DNA from: Pseudomonas sp. PIC25
GTDB taxonomy: Bacteria; Pseudomonadota; Gammaproteobacteria; Pseudomonadales; Pseudomonadaceae
Length of the DNA: 64,000 nucleotides
Assembly (NCBI RefSeq): GCF_002286785.1
Contig: NZ_MUJY01000082.1
Coordinates: 1-64,000 of the forward strand
Direction of reading: 5' to 3'
The notes beneath the pieces are model-generated. The model worked only from the letters and a program-made list of their open reading frames with translations, had not been told where the DNA came from and did no database searches. This document shows, piece by piece, positions 8,060 to 15,922 of the stretch; position 1 is the first letter of the stretch; each line of letters begins with the position of its first letter. Made by a program: the position numbers and the translations under genes.

Positions 8060-9796
8060 TCAATGCGAGTGGCGCGGTACCTCCGCGCCCCGGCAGCCGA
8101 CCAGGAAGTCGAAATCGCAGCCCTGGTCGGCCTGCATCACGTGATCGACGTAGAGCCGGCGATAGCCGCCGTCCCAGATCCGCTCGGGCAGGCGCAGGTC
8201 CGCCAGGCGTGCCTGCAACTCGGCGTCGGGGATGTCCAGGTGCAGACGGCCATTGGCGCAGTCCAGTTCAATGAAATCGCCGTTGCGCACCACCGCCAGC
8301 GGGCCACCGGCCGCCGCCTCCGGCGCCACGTGGAGCACCACGGTGCCATAGGCGGTACCGCTCATGCGGGCGTCGGAAATGCGCACCATGTCGGTGATGC
8401 CTTTGGCCAGCAGCTTGGGCGGCAGGCCCATGTTGCCGACCTCGGCCATCCCCGGATAACCCTTGGGCCCGCAGTGCTTCATGACCAGCACGCAGGTCTC
8501 GTCGACGTCAAGGTCGGGATCGTTGATGCGTGCCTTGTAGTCCTCGAAGTTCTCGAAGACTACGGCACGACCGCGGTGCTGCATCAGCTCGGCGCTGGCC
8601 GCCGAGGGCTTGAGCACCGCACCCTGCGGCGCCAGGTTGCCGTGCAGGACGCAGATGCCGCCGTCGGCGCGGATCGGGTTGTCCAGGGTGCGGATCACTT
8701 CGTCCTTGCCGTAGATCGGTGCATCGGCGCAGTTCTCCCAGAGGCTCTTGCCGTTCACCGTCAGTGCCTCGGGGTTGGGTAGCAGGCCGTTCTCGCCGAG
8801 GCGGCGGATCACTGCCGGCAGGCCGCCGGCGTAGTAGAACTCCTCCATCAGGAAGCGCCCGGACGGTTGCAGGTCGACGATGGTCGGTGTGCCCCGGCCG
8901 ACGCGGGTCCAGTCGTCCAGTTCGAGGTCGACGCCGATGCGCCCGGCGATGGCCTTGAGGTGGATCACCGCGTTGGTCGAGCCGCCGATCGCCGCGTTGA
9001 CCCGGATGGCGTTTTCGAACGCGGCCTTGGTCAGTACCTTGGACAGGCGCAGGTCTTCCCAGACCATGTCGACGATGCGCATGCCGGAAAGATGGGCGAG
9101 CACGTAGCGGCGCGCGTCCACCGCCGGAATAGCCGCGTTGTGCGGCAGCGAGGTGCCCAGGGCCTCGGCCATGCAGGCCATGGTCGAGGCGGTGCCCATG
9201 GTGTTGCAGGTGCCGGCCGAGCGCGACATGCCGGCCTCGGCGGAGAGGAATTCGTTGAGATCGATCAGGCCGCCCTTCAGTGCTTCGTGCATCTGCCAGA
9301 CGATGGTGCCGGCACCGATGTCGCGGCCGTGGTGCTTGCCGTTGAGCATCGGCCCGCCGGTGACGACGATGGCCGGCACGTCGCAACTGGCGGCGCCCAT
9401 CAGCAGCGCGGGGGTGGTCTTGTCGCAGCCGACGAGCAACACCACGGCGTCCACCGGGTTGCCGCGAATGGCTTCCTCCACGTCCATGCTCGCCAAGTTG
9501 CGGGTGAGCATGGCGGTGGGACGCAGGTTGGATTCGCCGTTGGAGAACACCGGGAATTCCACGGGGAAGCCGCCGGCCTCGTACACACCGCGCTTGACGT
9601 GCTCGGCGATCTTGCGGAAATGCGCGTTGCACGGCGTCAGCTCGGACCAAGTATTGCAGATGCCGATGATTGGCTTGCCCTGGAATTCGTGGTCGGGGAT
9701 GCCCTGGTTCTTCATCCAGCTGCGATACATGAAGCCGTTCTTGTCGGCAGTGCCGAACCACTGGGCGGAGCGGAGTTTGATGTTCTTATCGGTCAT
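8060..9796 (-). CDS. IlvD/Edd-family sugar-acid dehydratase, probably L-arabinonate dehydratase
   Basis: This 578-residue Fe-S dehydratase probably converts L-arabinonate to 2-keto-3-deoxy-L-arabinonate, as in non-phosphorylative arabinose breakdown. Cluster-binding cysteines are visible in LLVGCDKTTPA and GTCNTMGTASTM, and in LVMKHCGPKG. RISDARMSGT is the conserved C-terminal dehydratase signature. The length fits sugar-acid dehydratases (about 575-595) rather than IlvD or Edd proper (about 610). Enzymes of this group often also take D-galactonate and D-fuconate, so it may back up DgoD. The ATG at 9796 gives MTDKN; the reading frame upstream to 10057 is not family-like. It is divergent from the LysR gene. 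The later enzymes of the arabinose route are not in the window. Confidence 0.78.
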   Translation of the reverse strand: MTDKNIKLRSAQWFGTADKNGFMYRSWMKNQGIPDHEFQGKPIIGICNTWSELTPCNAHFRKIAEHVKRGVYEAGGFPVEFPVFSNGESNLRPTAMLTRNLASMDVEEAIRGNPVDAVVLLVGCDKTTPALLMGAASCDVPAIVVTGGPMLNGKHHGRDIGAGTIVWQMHEALKGGLIDLNEFLSAEAGMSRSAGTCNTMGTASTMACMAEALGTSLPHNAAIPAVDARRYVLAHLSGMRIVDMVWEDLRLSKVLTKAAFENAIRVNAAIGGSTNAVIHLKAIAGRIGVDLELDDWTRVGRGTPTIVDLQPSGRFLMEEFYYAGGLPAVIRRLGENGLLPNPEALTVNGKSLWENCADAPIYGKDEVIRTLDNPIRADGGICVLHGNLAPQGAVLKPSAASAELMQHRGRAVVFENFEDYKARINDPDLDVDETCVLVMKHCGPKGYPGMAEVGNMGLPPKLLAKGITDMVRISDARMSGTAYGTVVLHVAPEAAAGGPLAVVRNGDFIELDCANGRLHLDIPDAELQARLADLRLPERIWDGGYRRLYVDHVMQADQGCDFDFLVGCRGAEVPRHSH

Positions 9797-9870
9797 GGCG
9801 GTCTTTCCTGTCGGACTGCGCGGCAATAGCCGGAATTGAGCGTAGACAGGACCAGGTATCATCAACAAAT

Positions 9871-9895
9871 ATGTAATCCCGCTTAAGCGATACAT
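9871..9895. promoter_or_regulatory. Candidate LysR operator between the divergent genes
   Basis: ATGTA and TACAT flank a perfect GCTTAAGC core, with arms five and two bases from the core, so the palindrome is slightly lopsided. It sits in the 97-base divergent gap and runs into the proposed ATG of the LysR gene (9894). This is the expected place for an autoregulated LysR site, but binding is inferred. Confidence 0.45.
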
Positions 9896-10868
9896 GGATG
9901 GATATAGCTTGAAGCCTCTCAATAGCATTTGGTTCGTCCGCGCCCGCCTGAAAAGTCGGCATATTCCGCTGCTGGTCGCCTTGGGCGAGACCGGTAACCT
10001 CAACCGCGCCGCCGAGGGGCTGGGGATTTCCCAGCCGGCGATCTCCAAGCTGCTCAAGGAACTGGAGGAGGGACTCGGCGTGGAGCTGTTCGAGCGACAG
10101 GCCCGGGGCGTGGTGCCGACCCTCTATGGCGAGTCGATGATCCGTCACGCTCGCCGCCTGCTCACCGACCTGGACAGCGCCTTCGACGAGGTCAATGCCC
10201 TGCGCGCCGGGCAGAGCGGTCATGTGCGCATCGGCACCATCCTGACGCCCTGCGCGGAGTTGCTGCCGGAGGTGATCCGCCGCGTGAAGCAGCGCCATCC
10301 GCACCTGGAGCTGAGTGTCCGCACCGGCGCGAGCCGCGACTTGATGGCGCTGCTGGAGGATGGCGAGCTGGATTTCCTGGTGGCGCGTTTCTTCGCCGAG
10401 GGTGGGCAGGACGGGATGCGCTTCGAGCCCTTGTTCCAGGAGCCGCTATGCGTATGCGCACGGGCCGGGCTGGTCGAAGGGGTGCTGTCTTTCACCGAGT
10501 TGCATGAAGCCGATTGGGTACTGCCGCCGTCGGGCAGCGTGTTGCGCTACGAGTTCGATGCTTTGTTCCAGCAGGTTGGCATGCTACCGCCGACCCGGGT
10601 GGTGAACGCGGAGAACCTGCTGATGGTGACCACCCTGCTGGAGCGGAACGACATGCTCACTGTCTTGCCGCGCGATGTGGTGGCGCATTACGCGCGCTAC
10701 GGCATGCTAGCCGTGGTGCCGGTGGCGGCGGGCATCGAGGAGGCTCTCAATCGCAACCTGATGGCCTACGGCATCATCACCCGCAACGAGGAACTGCTGG
10801 CGCCGGTGTCCCGCAACGTGCTGGCGCTGTTGCGCGAATGCGCAGCAGAGGCCGTGCGGCGCGCTTAG
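9894..10868 (+). CDS. LysR-type regulator of the sugar-acid cluster
   Basis: This 324-residue protein has an N-terminal winged helix-turn-helix (NLNRAAEGLGISQPAISKLLKELE, split here as NLNRAAEGLG and ISQPAISKLLKELE, residues about 37-61). A periplasmic-binding-fold effector domain runs from about residue 95 to 310. The opening WFVRARLKSRHI resembles regulators such as GbpR, which control sugar-binding transport genes. It is transcribed divergently from the dehydratase, so it probably controls that gene and itself, perhaps responding to a sugar acid. The ribosome site before ATG 9894 is weak and the ATG lies in the operator-like palindrome. A TTG at 9909 is an alternative start and would keep the whole DNA-binding domain. 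Confidence 0.82.
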   Translation: MDGYSLKPLNSIWFVRARLKSRHIPLLVALGETGNLNRAAEGLGISQPAISKLLKELEEGLGVELFERQARGVVPTLYGESMIRHARRLLTDLDSAFDEVNALRAGQSGHVRIGTILTPCAELLPEVIRRVKQRHPHLELSVRTGASRDLMALLEDGELDFLVARFFAEGGQDGMRFEPLFQEPLCVCARAGLVEGVLSFTELHEADWVLPPSGSVLRYEFDALFQQVGMLPPTRVVNAENLLMVTTLLERNDMLTVLPRDVVAHYARYGMLAVVPVAAGIEEALNRNLMAYGIITRNEELLAPVSRNVLALLRECAAEAVRRA

Positions 10869-10869
10869 C

Positions 10870-10890
10870 GGGCCGCCTGCTCAGCGGCCC
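10870..10890. terminator. Hairpin at convergent gene ends
   Basis: GGGCCGC, a seven-base loop and GCGGCCC span the end of the LysR gene and the stop codon of the convergent oxidoreductase, whose TGA lies in the loop. There is no T-run, so this is only a possible bidirectional terminator. Confidence 0.35.
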
Positions 10891-11522
10891 AGGCGGCGCA
10901 GTTCGTCCGACTCGACCACGCGCACGCCTCGGCCTTCCTCCAGGGCCAGGCGCCACATTGCGCGGGCCAGGGTGCAGGCGCCGATGCCGCGCCATTTGCC
11001 CGGCAGCCAGCGCAGCACGGGCGCGGCCAGGCGTTCGCCGAGGCGGAACTCGCTGCGCGGGCCGAGCAGCAGGGACGGGCGGACGATGGTCAGTTGCGGC
11101 CAACCCTGCGCCTTGAGCGCCTCTTCCATCTCGCCCTTGACCCGGTTGTAGAACACCGAGGACGTGGGGTTGGCGCCAATGGCGCTGATCACCAGGAAAT
11201 GCCGCGCTCCCAGTTCCAGGGCGCGGGCGCCGACCGCCAACACCAGGTCGTGGTCGACCGCGCGGAAGGCTTCCTGGGAGCCGGCCTGTTTGATGGTGGT
11301 GCCGAGGCAGCAGAAGGCGGTGTCCAGCGGACCCTCCAGTTGCGGCAGCAGGCCGGACAGCTCGCCCACCGGATTGTCCAGATGCGGGTGCTCGGCCAGC
11401 GGGCGACGGGTGGGGGCCAGCACGCGCTCGATGGTGGGTTCGTTGAGCAGCCGGTCGAGCAGGTGTTCGCCGGTGAGGCCGGTGGCGCCGGCAAGCAGAA
11501 TGCGCTGGGGCGTCAGGTACAT
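10881..11522 (-). CDS. NAD(P)-binding atypical SDR oxidoreductase
   Basis: This is a 213-residue single-domain Rossmann protein. [15 protein letters not shown] near the N-terminus is the glycine-rich dinucleotide loop. [11 protein letters not shown] with the preceding tyrosine corresponds to the YxxxK region, and [10 protein letters not shown] is the usual C-terminal block of atypical short-chain dehydrogenases of the NmrA/HTATIP2 type. The reaction and substrate are unknown. The next gene on the strand is the MORN/C13 lipoprotein, whose coding region lies upstream at 11550-13271, only 27 bases away, so the two are likely co-transcribed. I recall a similar pair in P. aeruginosa (PA4016-PA4017). 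Confidence 0.7.
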   Translation of the reverse strand: MYLTPQRILLAGATGLTGEHLLDRLLNEPTIERVLAPTRRPLAEHPHLDNPVGELSGLLPQLEGPLDTAFCCLGTTIKQAGSQEAFRAVDHDLVLAVGARALELGARHFLVISAIGANPTSSVFYNRVKGEMEEALKAQGWPQLTIVRPSLLLGPRSEFRLGERLAAPVLRWLPGKWRGIGACTLARAMWRLALEEGRGVRVVESDELRRLGR

Positions 11523-11549
11523 GGTTGGTCTCCGCTGATACCCATCAGC

Positions 11550-13271
11550 TTAGTCGGATGTTTGGCCGGCGTTGGCCGTGAGGGTTTTCGCGGCTTGTTG
11601 TTCGCGCAGCGTGCGCCAGTGGGCGATGACGGCCTTGGGCGCCCAGATCTGCGGCTCCGACGGTTCGAAACCGTCGGCCTTCTCGCGCTCGGCGACCGTC
11701 TCCTTCGCCAGGGCGAAAGCCTTCTCCAGGTCGTCGGTCTCCTGCAGGGCTTCGGCGAACAGAGCCCGGCCGAAGTAGGTGAAGTCGGCTTCTTCCGAGC
11801 AGCCGAAGGACACCCGGTCGGCGCGTGCGGCGGTCATCACCAGGGTCTTGCCGTCTTTTAGCGGCGGGATGAAACCGCCGGAGTAGCAGGCGGAAATCAC
11901 CAGGACCTTGTGCCGATCCTTGAGTGGCTGGAGCAGGGTGGCCAGTTCTCGGGCAGGCAGGTCGGCGAGTTGCAGGCGCGGCTGGTCGAGCGCCAGTTCA
12001 TGGGTGTGCGAGCCGTGGCTGGTCAGGTAGATGAACACCAAGTCTTCCGGGCCGCTGCGTTCGGCGATGGCTTGCACCGCGCGGGACAGGCTCTCGCGGG
12101 TGGCCAGCGGACGGTCGGCCAGGTGGTCGCGGTGGTTGACCAGGGTGACCTGGCCATAGGCGCCGAAGCGCTTGCCGAGCAGTTGGCTGACATAATCGGC
12201 CTCGCGCAGGAACACGCTCTGCTTGCCGTCGCCAGCCAGGGTCAGGCTGTACAGTTCCATCGCCGGGGTGGAGGCGGGCAGGGCGGCTAGGGCCTGGTCG
12301 AGCAGACGGCCCTGTTCCAGCAGGCCGAGTTCGAGCGGGTCGGCCTGGGTACGGCCCTGGGCATCGAGGACCAGCCGGCCGTTCCGCCAAGTGCCGTTCT
12401 GCCGGCTGCCGTCGGCCAGGGTCAGGGTGCCCTTGCCCTGGTAGTCGCCGTTGGCGAAACGGCCTTGGTAATGACTGCCGTCGGGCAGGTCCAAGCGGCC
12501 TTCGCCGTGGTAGCGCCAGTCGCGGAACTCGCCCAGGTAGCGGCTGCCGTCGGCACCGTGGAACTCGCCGGGACCGTTCAGCGCGCCGTCCTTGAACGAG
12601 CCGAGCCAGACATCTCCGTTGGCGCTTTCGTAGCGACCCCGGCCATGGAACAGGTCGTTCTTGAACAGCCCGCTGTAGCGCCCGCCGTCGCTGCCCTGGT
12701 AGCTGCCTTCGCCATCCAGTTGTCCCTTGCGGAAGCGTCCGCTCAACTGGCCGCCGTCGGTGTCGTGGCGCACCCCTTCGCCATTCGGTTCGCCACGCAC
12801 GAACTGGCCCAGGAAGCGGCTGCCATCCGGCCGCTCCAGGCTGCCGAGGCCGTGGAAGCGGTCGTCGCGGAATTCGCCGCGATAGACCAGGCCGTTCTGC
12901 TCGAAGGTGCCTTCGCCGTGCATGCGACCGGCCTTGAAGCCACCCCGGTAGCGGGTCCCATCGCGGTAGACCAGAGTGCCCTGGCCATCGAACTGGCCCT
13001 GGTGGAAACCGCCCGTGTAGGTATCCCCGGACGGGCCGTGCCAAGTGCCCGGCCCTTCCTGCAGGCCATTGCGGAATTCGCCTTCGGACCAACTGCCGTT
13101 GGGGTAGTCGATCCGGCCGTGGCCATGCAGCCGGCCGTCGACCAGCTCGCCCCGGTAGCGTCCGCCGTCCGGCAGCACGCCATCCGGTGGCAGCAGCGGT
13201 TCGCCGTCACCGCAGGCGGCGAGCAGCAGGGCGAGACTAAGGGGAGCCAGGGAGGCGAATCGGCGACGCAT
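11550..13271 (-). CDS. Lipoprotein with about 12 MORN repeats and a C13 (caspase-like) peptidase domain
   Basis: The 573-residue protein starts with a lipoprotein signal peptide, LALLLAAC with the lipidated Cys at 20. The next residue is Gly, not the Asp inner-membrane retention signal, so an outer-membrane location is likely. Residues about 37-300 are some 12 tandem MORN repeats of about 23 residues, each with a YxGxF...GxG pattern such as YRGEFRDDRFHGLG. From about 330 to 555 there is a legumain/caspase-fold domain with the catalytic pair visible: His419 in YLTSHGSH and Cys462 in VISACYSGGF. The domains suggest a membrane-tethered cysteine protease carried on a MORN rod. Substrate and trigger are unknown. 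The base pattern is as GC-rich as its neighbours, so there is no sign of recent transfer. Confidence 0.8.
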   Translation of the reverse strand: MRRRFASLAPLSLALLLAACGDGEPLLPPDGVLPDGGRYRGELVDGRLHGHGRIDYPNGSWSEGEFRNGLQEGPGTWHGPSGDTYTGGFHQGQFDGQGTLVYRDGTRYRGGFKAGRMHGEGTFEQNGLVYRGEFRDDRFHGLGSLERPDGSRFLGQFVRGEPNGEGVRHDTDGGQLSGRFRKGQLDGEGSYQGSDGGRYSGLFKNDLFHGRGRYESANGDVWLGSFKDGALNGPGEFHGADGSRYLGEFRDWRYHGEGRLDLPDGSHYQGRFANGDYQGKGTLTLADGSRQNGTWRNGRLVLDAQGRTQADPLELGLLEQGRLLDQALAALPASTPAMELYSLTLAGDGKQSVFLREADYVSQLLGKRFGAYGQVTLVNHRDHLADRPLATRESLSRAVQAIAERSGPEDLVFIYLTSHGSHTHELALDQPRLQLADLPARELATLLQPLKDRHKVLVISACYSGGFIPPLKDGKTLVMTAARADRVSFGCSEEADFTYFGRALFAEALQETDDLEKAFALAKETVAEREKADGFEPSEPQIWAPKAVIAHWRTLREQQAAKTLTANAGQTSD

Positions 13272-13373
13272 GGGGGATTCCAGGGAGACGGGCGTTTCGC
13301 CGCAGTATGCCGCAACTGGACGACAGAAATGAAAACGGGGCGTCGCCGCGCCCCGGTTCCGTCGAGGCGTGGA

Positions 13374-13829
13374 TCAGACGAAGCAGAGCGTCAGCGGCTC
13401 GGCGATGTAGGCGGGCTTCTCCTGGCCTTCGATTTCCAGCACGGCGCGGGCCTTGAGCAGCCACTGGCCGGGGTTTTTCTCGTTGGCGTCGGTGAGGGTC
13501 ACCACCAGGCGTACCCGGGAGTCCACTTTCACCGGCTGGATGAAGCGCACGCTGTCCAGGCCATAGTTGACCGCCATTTTCAGGCCCTGGGGCATGATCA
13601 TGATCTTTTCCATCAGCATGGGGATCAGCGACAGCGACAGGAAGCCATGAGCGATGGTGGAGCCGAAGGGAGTCTGCCTAGCCTTTTCCGGGTCCACATG
13701 GATGAACTGGTGGTCGCCGGTGCATTCGGCGAACTGGTTGATACGCTGCTGGTCGATCGTCAGCCACTCGGAGCGACCCAGCTCCTTGCCTACATGGTCC
13801 TTCAGTTCTGCTACGGGTACGAACGGCAT
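13374..13829 (-). CDS. MaoC-like (R)-specific enoyl-CoA hydratase
   Basis: This 151-residue hotdog-fold protein probably hydrates trans-2-enoyl-CoA to (R)-3-hydroxyacyl-CoA. The hydratase-2 motif is visible as FAECTGDHQFIHVDPEKA, with the Asp and His that activate water, followed by GSTIAHGFLSLSLIP. The length fits single-domain MaoC/PhaJ-like proteins. The ATG at 13829 has a strong AAGGAGG site; longer in-frame starts do not. The leader contains an A-rich Hfq/Crc-type motif. No PHA synthase or beta-oxidation genes are adjacent, so the pathway cannot be read from context. Confidence 0.82.
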   Translation of the reverse strand: MPFVPVAELKDHVGKELGRSEWLTIDQQRINQFAECTGDHQFIHVDPEKARQTPFGSTIAHGFLSLSLIPMLMEKIMIMPQGLKMAVNYGLDSVRFIQPVKVDSRVRLVVTLTDANEKNPGQWLLKARAVLEIEGQEKPAYIAEPLTLCFV

Positions 13830-13852
13830 AGATCCTCCTTGAGGACGCGGGG

Positions 13853-13867
13853 TGTTGTTGTTATTGG
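13853..13867 (-). promoter_or_regulatory. A-rich Hfq/Crc (CA) motif in the MaoC gene leader
   Basis: The minus strand reads CCAATAACAACAACA, which contains overlapping AATAACAA and AACAACAA matches to AAnAAnAA. It begins about 15 bases upstream of the AAGGAGG ribosome site. Such a tract stands out in this GC-rich sequence. Regulation is inferred. Confidence 0.45.
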
Positions 13868-13940
13868 ATGCGAACGTGCCGCTAAGATCAGCATGGCGGG
13901 GGCGCAGGGTCAAGCCTGCATCGCCTTGGCGAATGGCGGG

Positions 13941-13969
13941 TTATAGCGCGCCGCCGGCATGCCTATAAT
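13941..13969 (+). promoter_or_regulatory. Candidate sigma70 promoter for lrgAB
   Basis: A perfect TATAAT lies at 13964-13969, with a weak TTATAG 17 bases upstream. It is 25 bases before the lrgA start and points the right way. The -35 match is poor, so confidence is limited. Confidence 0.35.
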
Positions 13970-13994
13970 GGCCCGCTTGATTGTGGAGACCCCC

Positions 13995-14357
13995 ATGCTG
14001 TTACGCGGCCTGACCTGGCTGGTGCTGTTTCAACTGATCGGCACCGTTCTTTCGGTACTCATCCTGCCCATGCTGCCGGGCCCGATCATCGGGCTGGTGT
14101 TGCTGTTCATCTTCCTGCTGATGCGTGGCGAAGTGGGCGAGCCGCTCAATATCGCGGCCTCCAGTCTGCTGCGCTACTTGCCATTGCTGCTGGTGCCGCC
14201 GGCGGTGGGGGTGATGGTCTATGCGGCGGCGATCGCCGCCGACTTCTGGGCCATCGTCGGCGCGCTGGCACTGTCCCTGGTGCTGTCGCTGGCCTTCGCC
14301 GGTTGGTTGATGCAGAAGCTGATCGAGCGCCAGATGCGCCGCCGGGAGCCGACATGA
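13995..14357 (+). CDS. lrgA: LrgA/CidA-family membrane protein
   Basis: This 120-residue protein has about four hydrophobic segments and the LrgA/CidA family block LPMLPGPIIGLVLLF near the N-terminus. Such proteins are holin-like and are linked to murein hydrolase export, cell lysis control or small-metabolite transport. The ATG at 13995 has GGAG seven bases upstream. It overlaps lrgB by four bases (ATGA), the usual coupled pair. The physiological role in Pseudomonas is not settled and cannot be read from the sequence. Confidence 0.82.
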   Translation: MLLRGLTWLVLFQLIGTVLSVLILPMLPGPIIGLVLLFIFLLMRGEVGEPLNIAASSLLRYLPLLLVPPAVGVMVYAAAIAADFWAIVGALALSLVLSLAFAGWLMQKLIERQMRRREPT

Positions 14358-15070
14358 GCCTCGACTGGCAGGGTGCCTGGCAGGCGCTGATCCACCATCC
14401 GCTGTTCGGCGTCGGCATTACCCTGGCCGCCTACCAGTTGGCACTGGCGGCCTACGAGAAGACCCGCTGGGTATTCCTTCAGCCGGTGCTGGTGTCCATG
14501 CTGGTGCTGATCGGCGTGCTGCTGCTCTGCGGCCTGACCTACGCCGAGTACCGCAAGAGCGTGGAAGTGCTGAGCGTGCTGCTTGGCCCGGCCACGGTGG
14601 CGCTGGCGGTGCCGCTGTTCCTCAACCTGCGGCGGATTCGCCAACTGTTCTGGCCGACGCTGCTGACCCTGCTGATCGCCGGTGTCGTGGCGACCGTTTC
14701 GGGCGTGGCGCTGGCCTGGGCCTTCGGCGCTGAGCGCATGGTGCTGATGACCATGGCGCCGAAGTCGGTGACCTCGCCCATTGCCATGCTGGTGGCCGAC
14801 CAGATCGGTGGCGTGGCGGCGCTGGCGGCGGTGTTCGTGCTGATCACCGGAGTGCTTGGCGCGATCCTCGGCCCGGAGCTGCTGCGCCTCATCGGCGTGC
14901 GTCATCCAGCGGCCCAGGGCATGGCCCTCGGCCTCACCGCCCACGCCGTCGGTACCTCGCGGGCGTTGCAGGAAGGCGAGGAGTGTGGCGCTTTCGCCGC
15001 CCTGGCCATGAGCCTGATGGGCATGGCCACTGCCGTGGTGCTGCCGCTGGTGGTGGCCTTGCTGGCCTGA
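14354..15070 (+). CDS. lrgB: LrgB-family membrane protein
   Basis: This 238-residue, highly hydrophobic protein has the LrgB/YohK family signatures LLGPATVALAVPLF, MAPKSVTSPIAM and LRLIGVRHPAAQGMALG followed by HAVGTSRALQ. The last part is the conserved C-terminal stretch of the family. It is translated from the overlapping ATGA after lrgA and should form a membrane partner with it. Members are described as antiholin-like or as glycolate/pyruvate-type transport components depending on the organism. No regulator lies next to the pair. Confidence 0.85.
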   Translation: MSLDWQGAWQALIHHPLFGVGITLAAYQLALAAYEKTRWVFLQPVLVSMLVLIGVLLLCGLTYAEYRKSVEVLSVLLGPATVALAVPLFLNLRRIRQLFWPTLLTLLIAGVVATVSGVALAWAFGAERMVLMTMAPKSVTSPIAMLVADQIGGVAALAAVFVLITGVLGAILGPELLRLIGVRHPAAQGMALGLTAHAVGTSRALQEGEECGAFAALAMSLMGMATAVVLPLVVALLA

Positions 15071-15154
15071 TATGGCCCTGTCGCCTTGAACCATCGCGGC
15101 CCGATCCGCTCTCTGGAAGGAGGGGGCCGCGATTTATCGATGAGGGGCTTGTAC

Positions 15155-15745
15155 ATGAATTTCCCATTGTTCCCGCTCAACACCGTGCTGTTTCCCGGCT
15201 GTATGCTCGATCTGCAACTGTTCGAGGCGCGTTACCTGGACATGCTTGGGCGCTGCCTGAAACAGGAAGAAGGCTTCGGCGTGGTGTGCATCATCGAGGG
15301 CGAGGAAACCGGCGAGGCCGCCAGCCGCTTCGCCGCGATCGGCTGCGAGGCGCTGATCCGTGACTGGCAACAACGTCCCAATGGCCTGCTGGGAATTCGC
15401 GTCGAGGGTGGCCGGCGCTTTCGCGTCAACCGCGCCACGGTGCAGCCGGACCAGCTCACCCTGGCCGAAGTGGACTGGCTGAGCGAGGCGCCGGACCGCC
15501 CGCTGCTGGGCGAGCATGCCGACCTGATGGCGCTGCTCACGGTGCTGGTGGAACACCCGATGGTCGAGGCGCTGGGCATGAGTGGAACGGTGACCAGCCA
15601 GCAGGCGCTGGCCAACCAGCTCGCCTACCTGCTGCCGTTCAGCCCGGCGCAGAAGCTGCAGCTCCTGCTGCTCAACGACCCGGCGCAACGCCTGGACTTC
15701 ATCCAGGAGCTGCTCGACGACTTCCAGAGCGAAATGACGGCTTAA
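15155..15745 (+). CDS. LON N-terminal (substrate-binding) domain protein
   Basis: This 196-residue cytoplasmic protein consists only of the LON substrate-binding domain. The hallmark opening MNFPLFPLNTVLFPGC and LFEARYLDML are clear, and the protein ends after the helical part, with no AAA+ or protease domain. Stand-alone members are common in Pseudomonas and their function is unknown; substrate recruitment is a guess from the domain. The ATG at 15155 has GAGG about nine bases upstream and fits the family start; an ATG at 15086 would add 23 unrelated residues. Confidence 0.8.
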   Translation: MNFPLFPLNTVLFPGCMLDLQLFEARYLDMLGRCLKQEEGFGVVCIIEGEETGEAASRFAAIGCEALIRDWQQRPNGLLGIRVEGGRRFRVNRATVQPDQLTLAEVDWLSEAPDRPLLGEHADLMALLTVLVEHPMVEALGMSGTVTSQQALANQLAYLLPFSPAQKLQLLLLNDPAQRLDFIQELLDDFQSEMTA

Positions 15746-15764
15746 GACGTAACCCATTGGGCCA

Positions 15765-15918
15765 ATGAATTCGCCCCTACAAGTCGGTGCGTTTTATGGT
15801 GAGCCACCTTCTTGTGGGAGCGAATTCATTCGCGAATCGGTGCACACTCAGCCCCGTCATCGCGAATGAATTCGCTCCCACGGTTGCTCCCGCATCTGGG
15901 GCGAATTCATTCGCCCGC
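15765..15918. repeat. Cluster of four REP-type elements
   Basis: Four copies of a motif centred on GAATTC fill the gap between the LON and DedA-PAP2 genes: 15765-15780, 15814-15835, 15860-15881 and 15898-15918. The middle two are a perfect 22-bp inverted pair (GTGGGAGCGAATTCATTCGC plus GA, and its complement) separated by 24 bases. The arrangement is that of a BIME. Related single or paired copies lie at 41505-41559 and 54206-54252. Confidence 0.85.
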
Positions 15919-15922
15919 ATTT

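Noticed and set aside
15765-15918. Possible CRISPR-like repeats
   Set aside because: Copies are inverted, unequally spaced and only four; they fit REP/BIME elements, and no cas genes are present.
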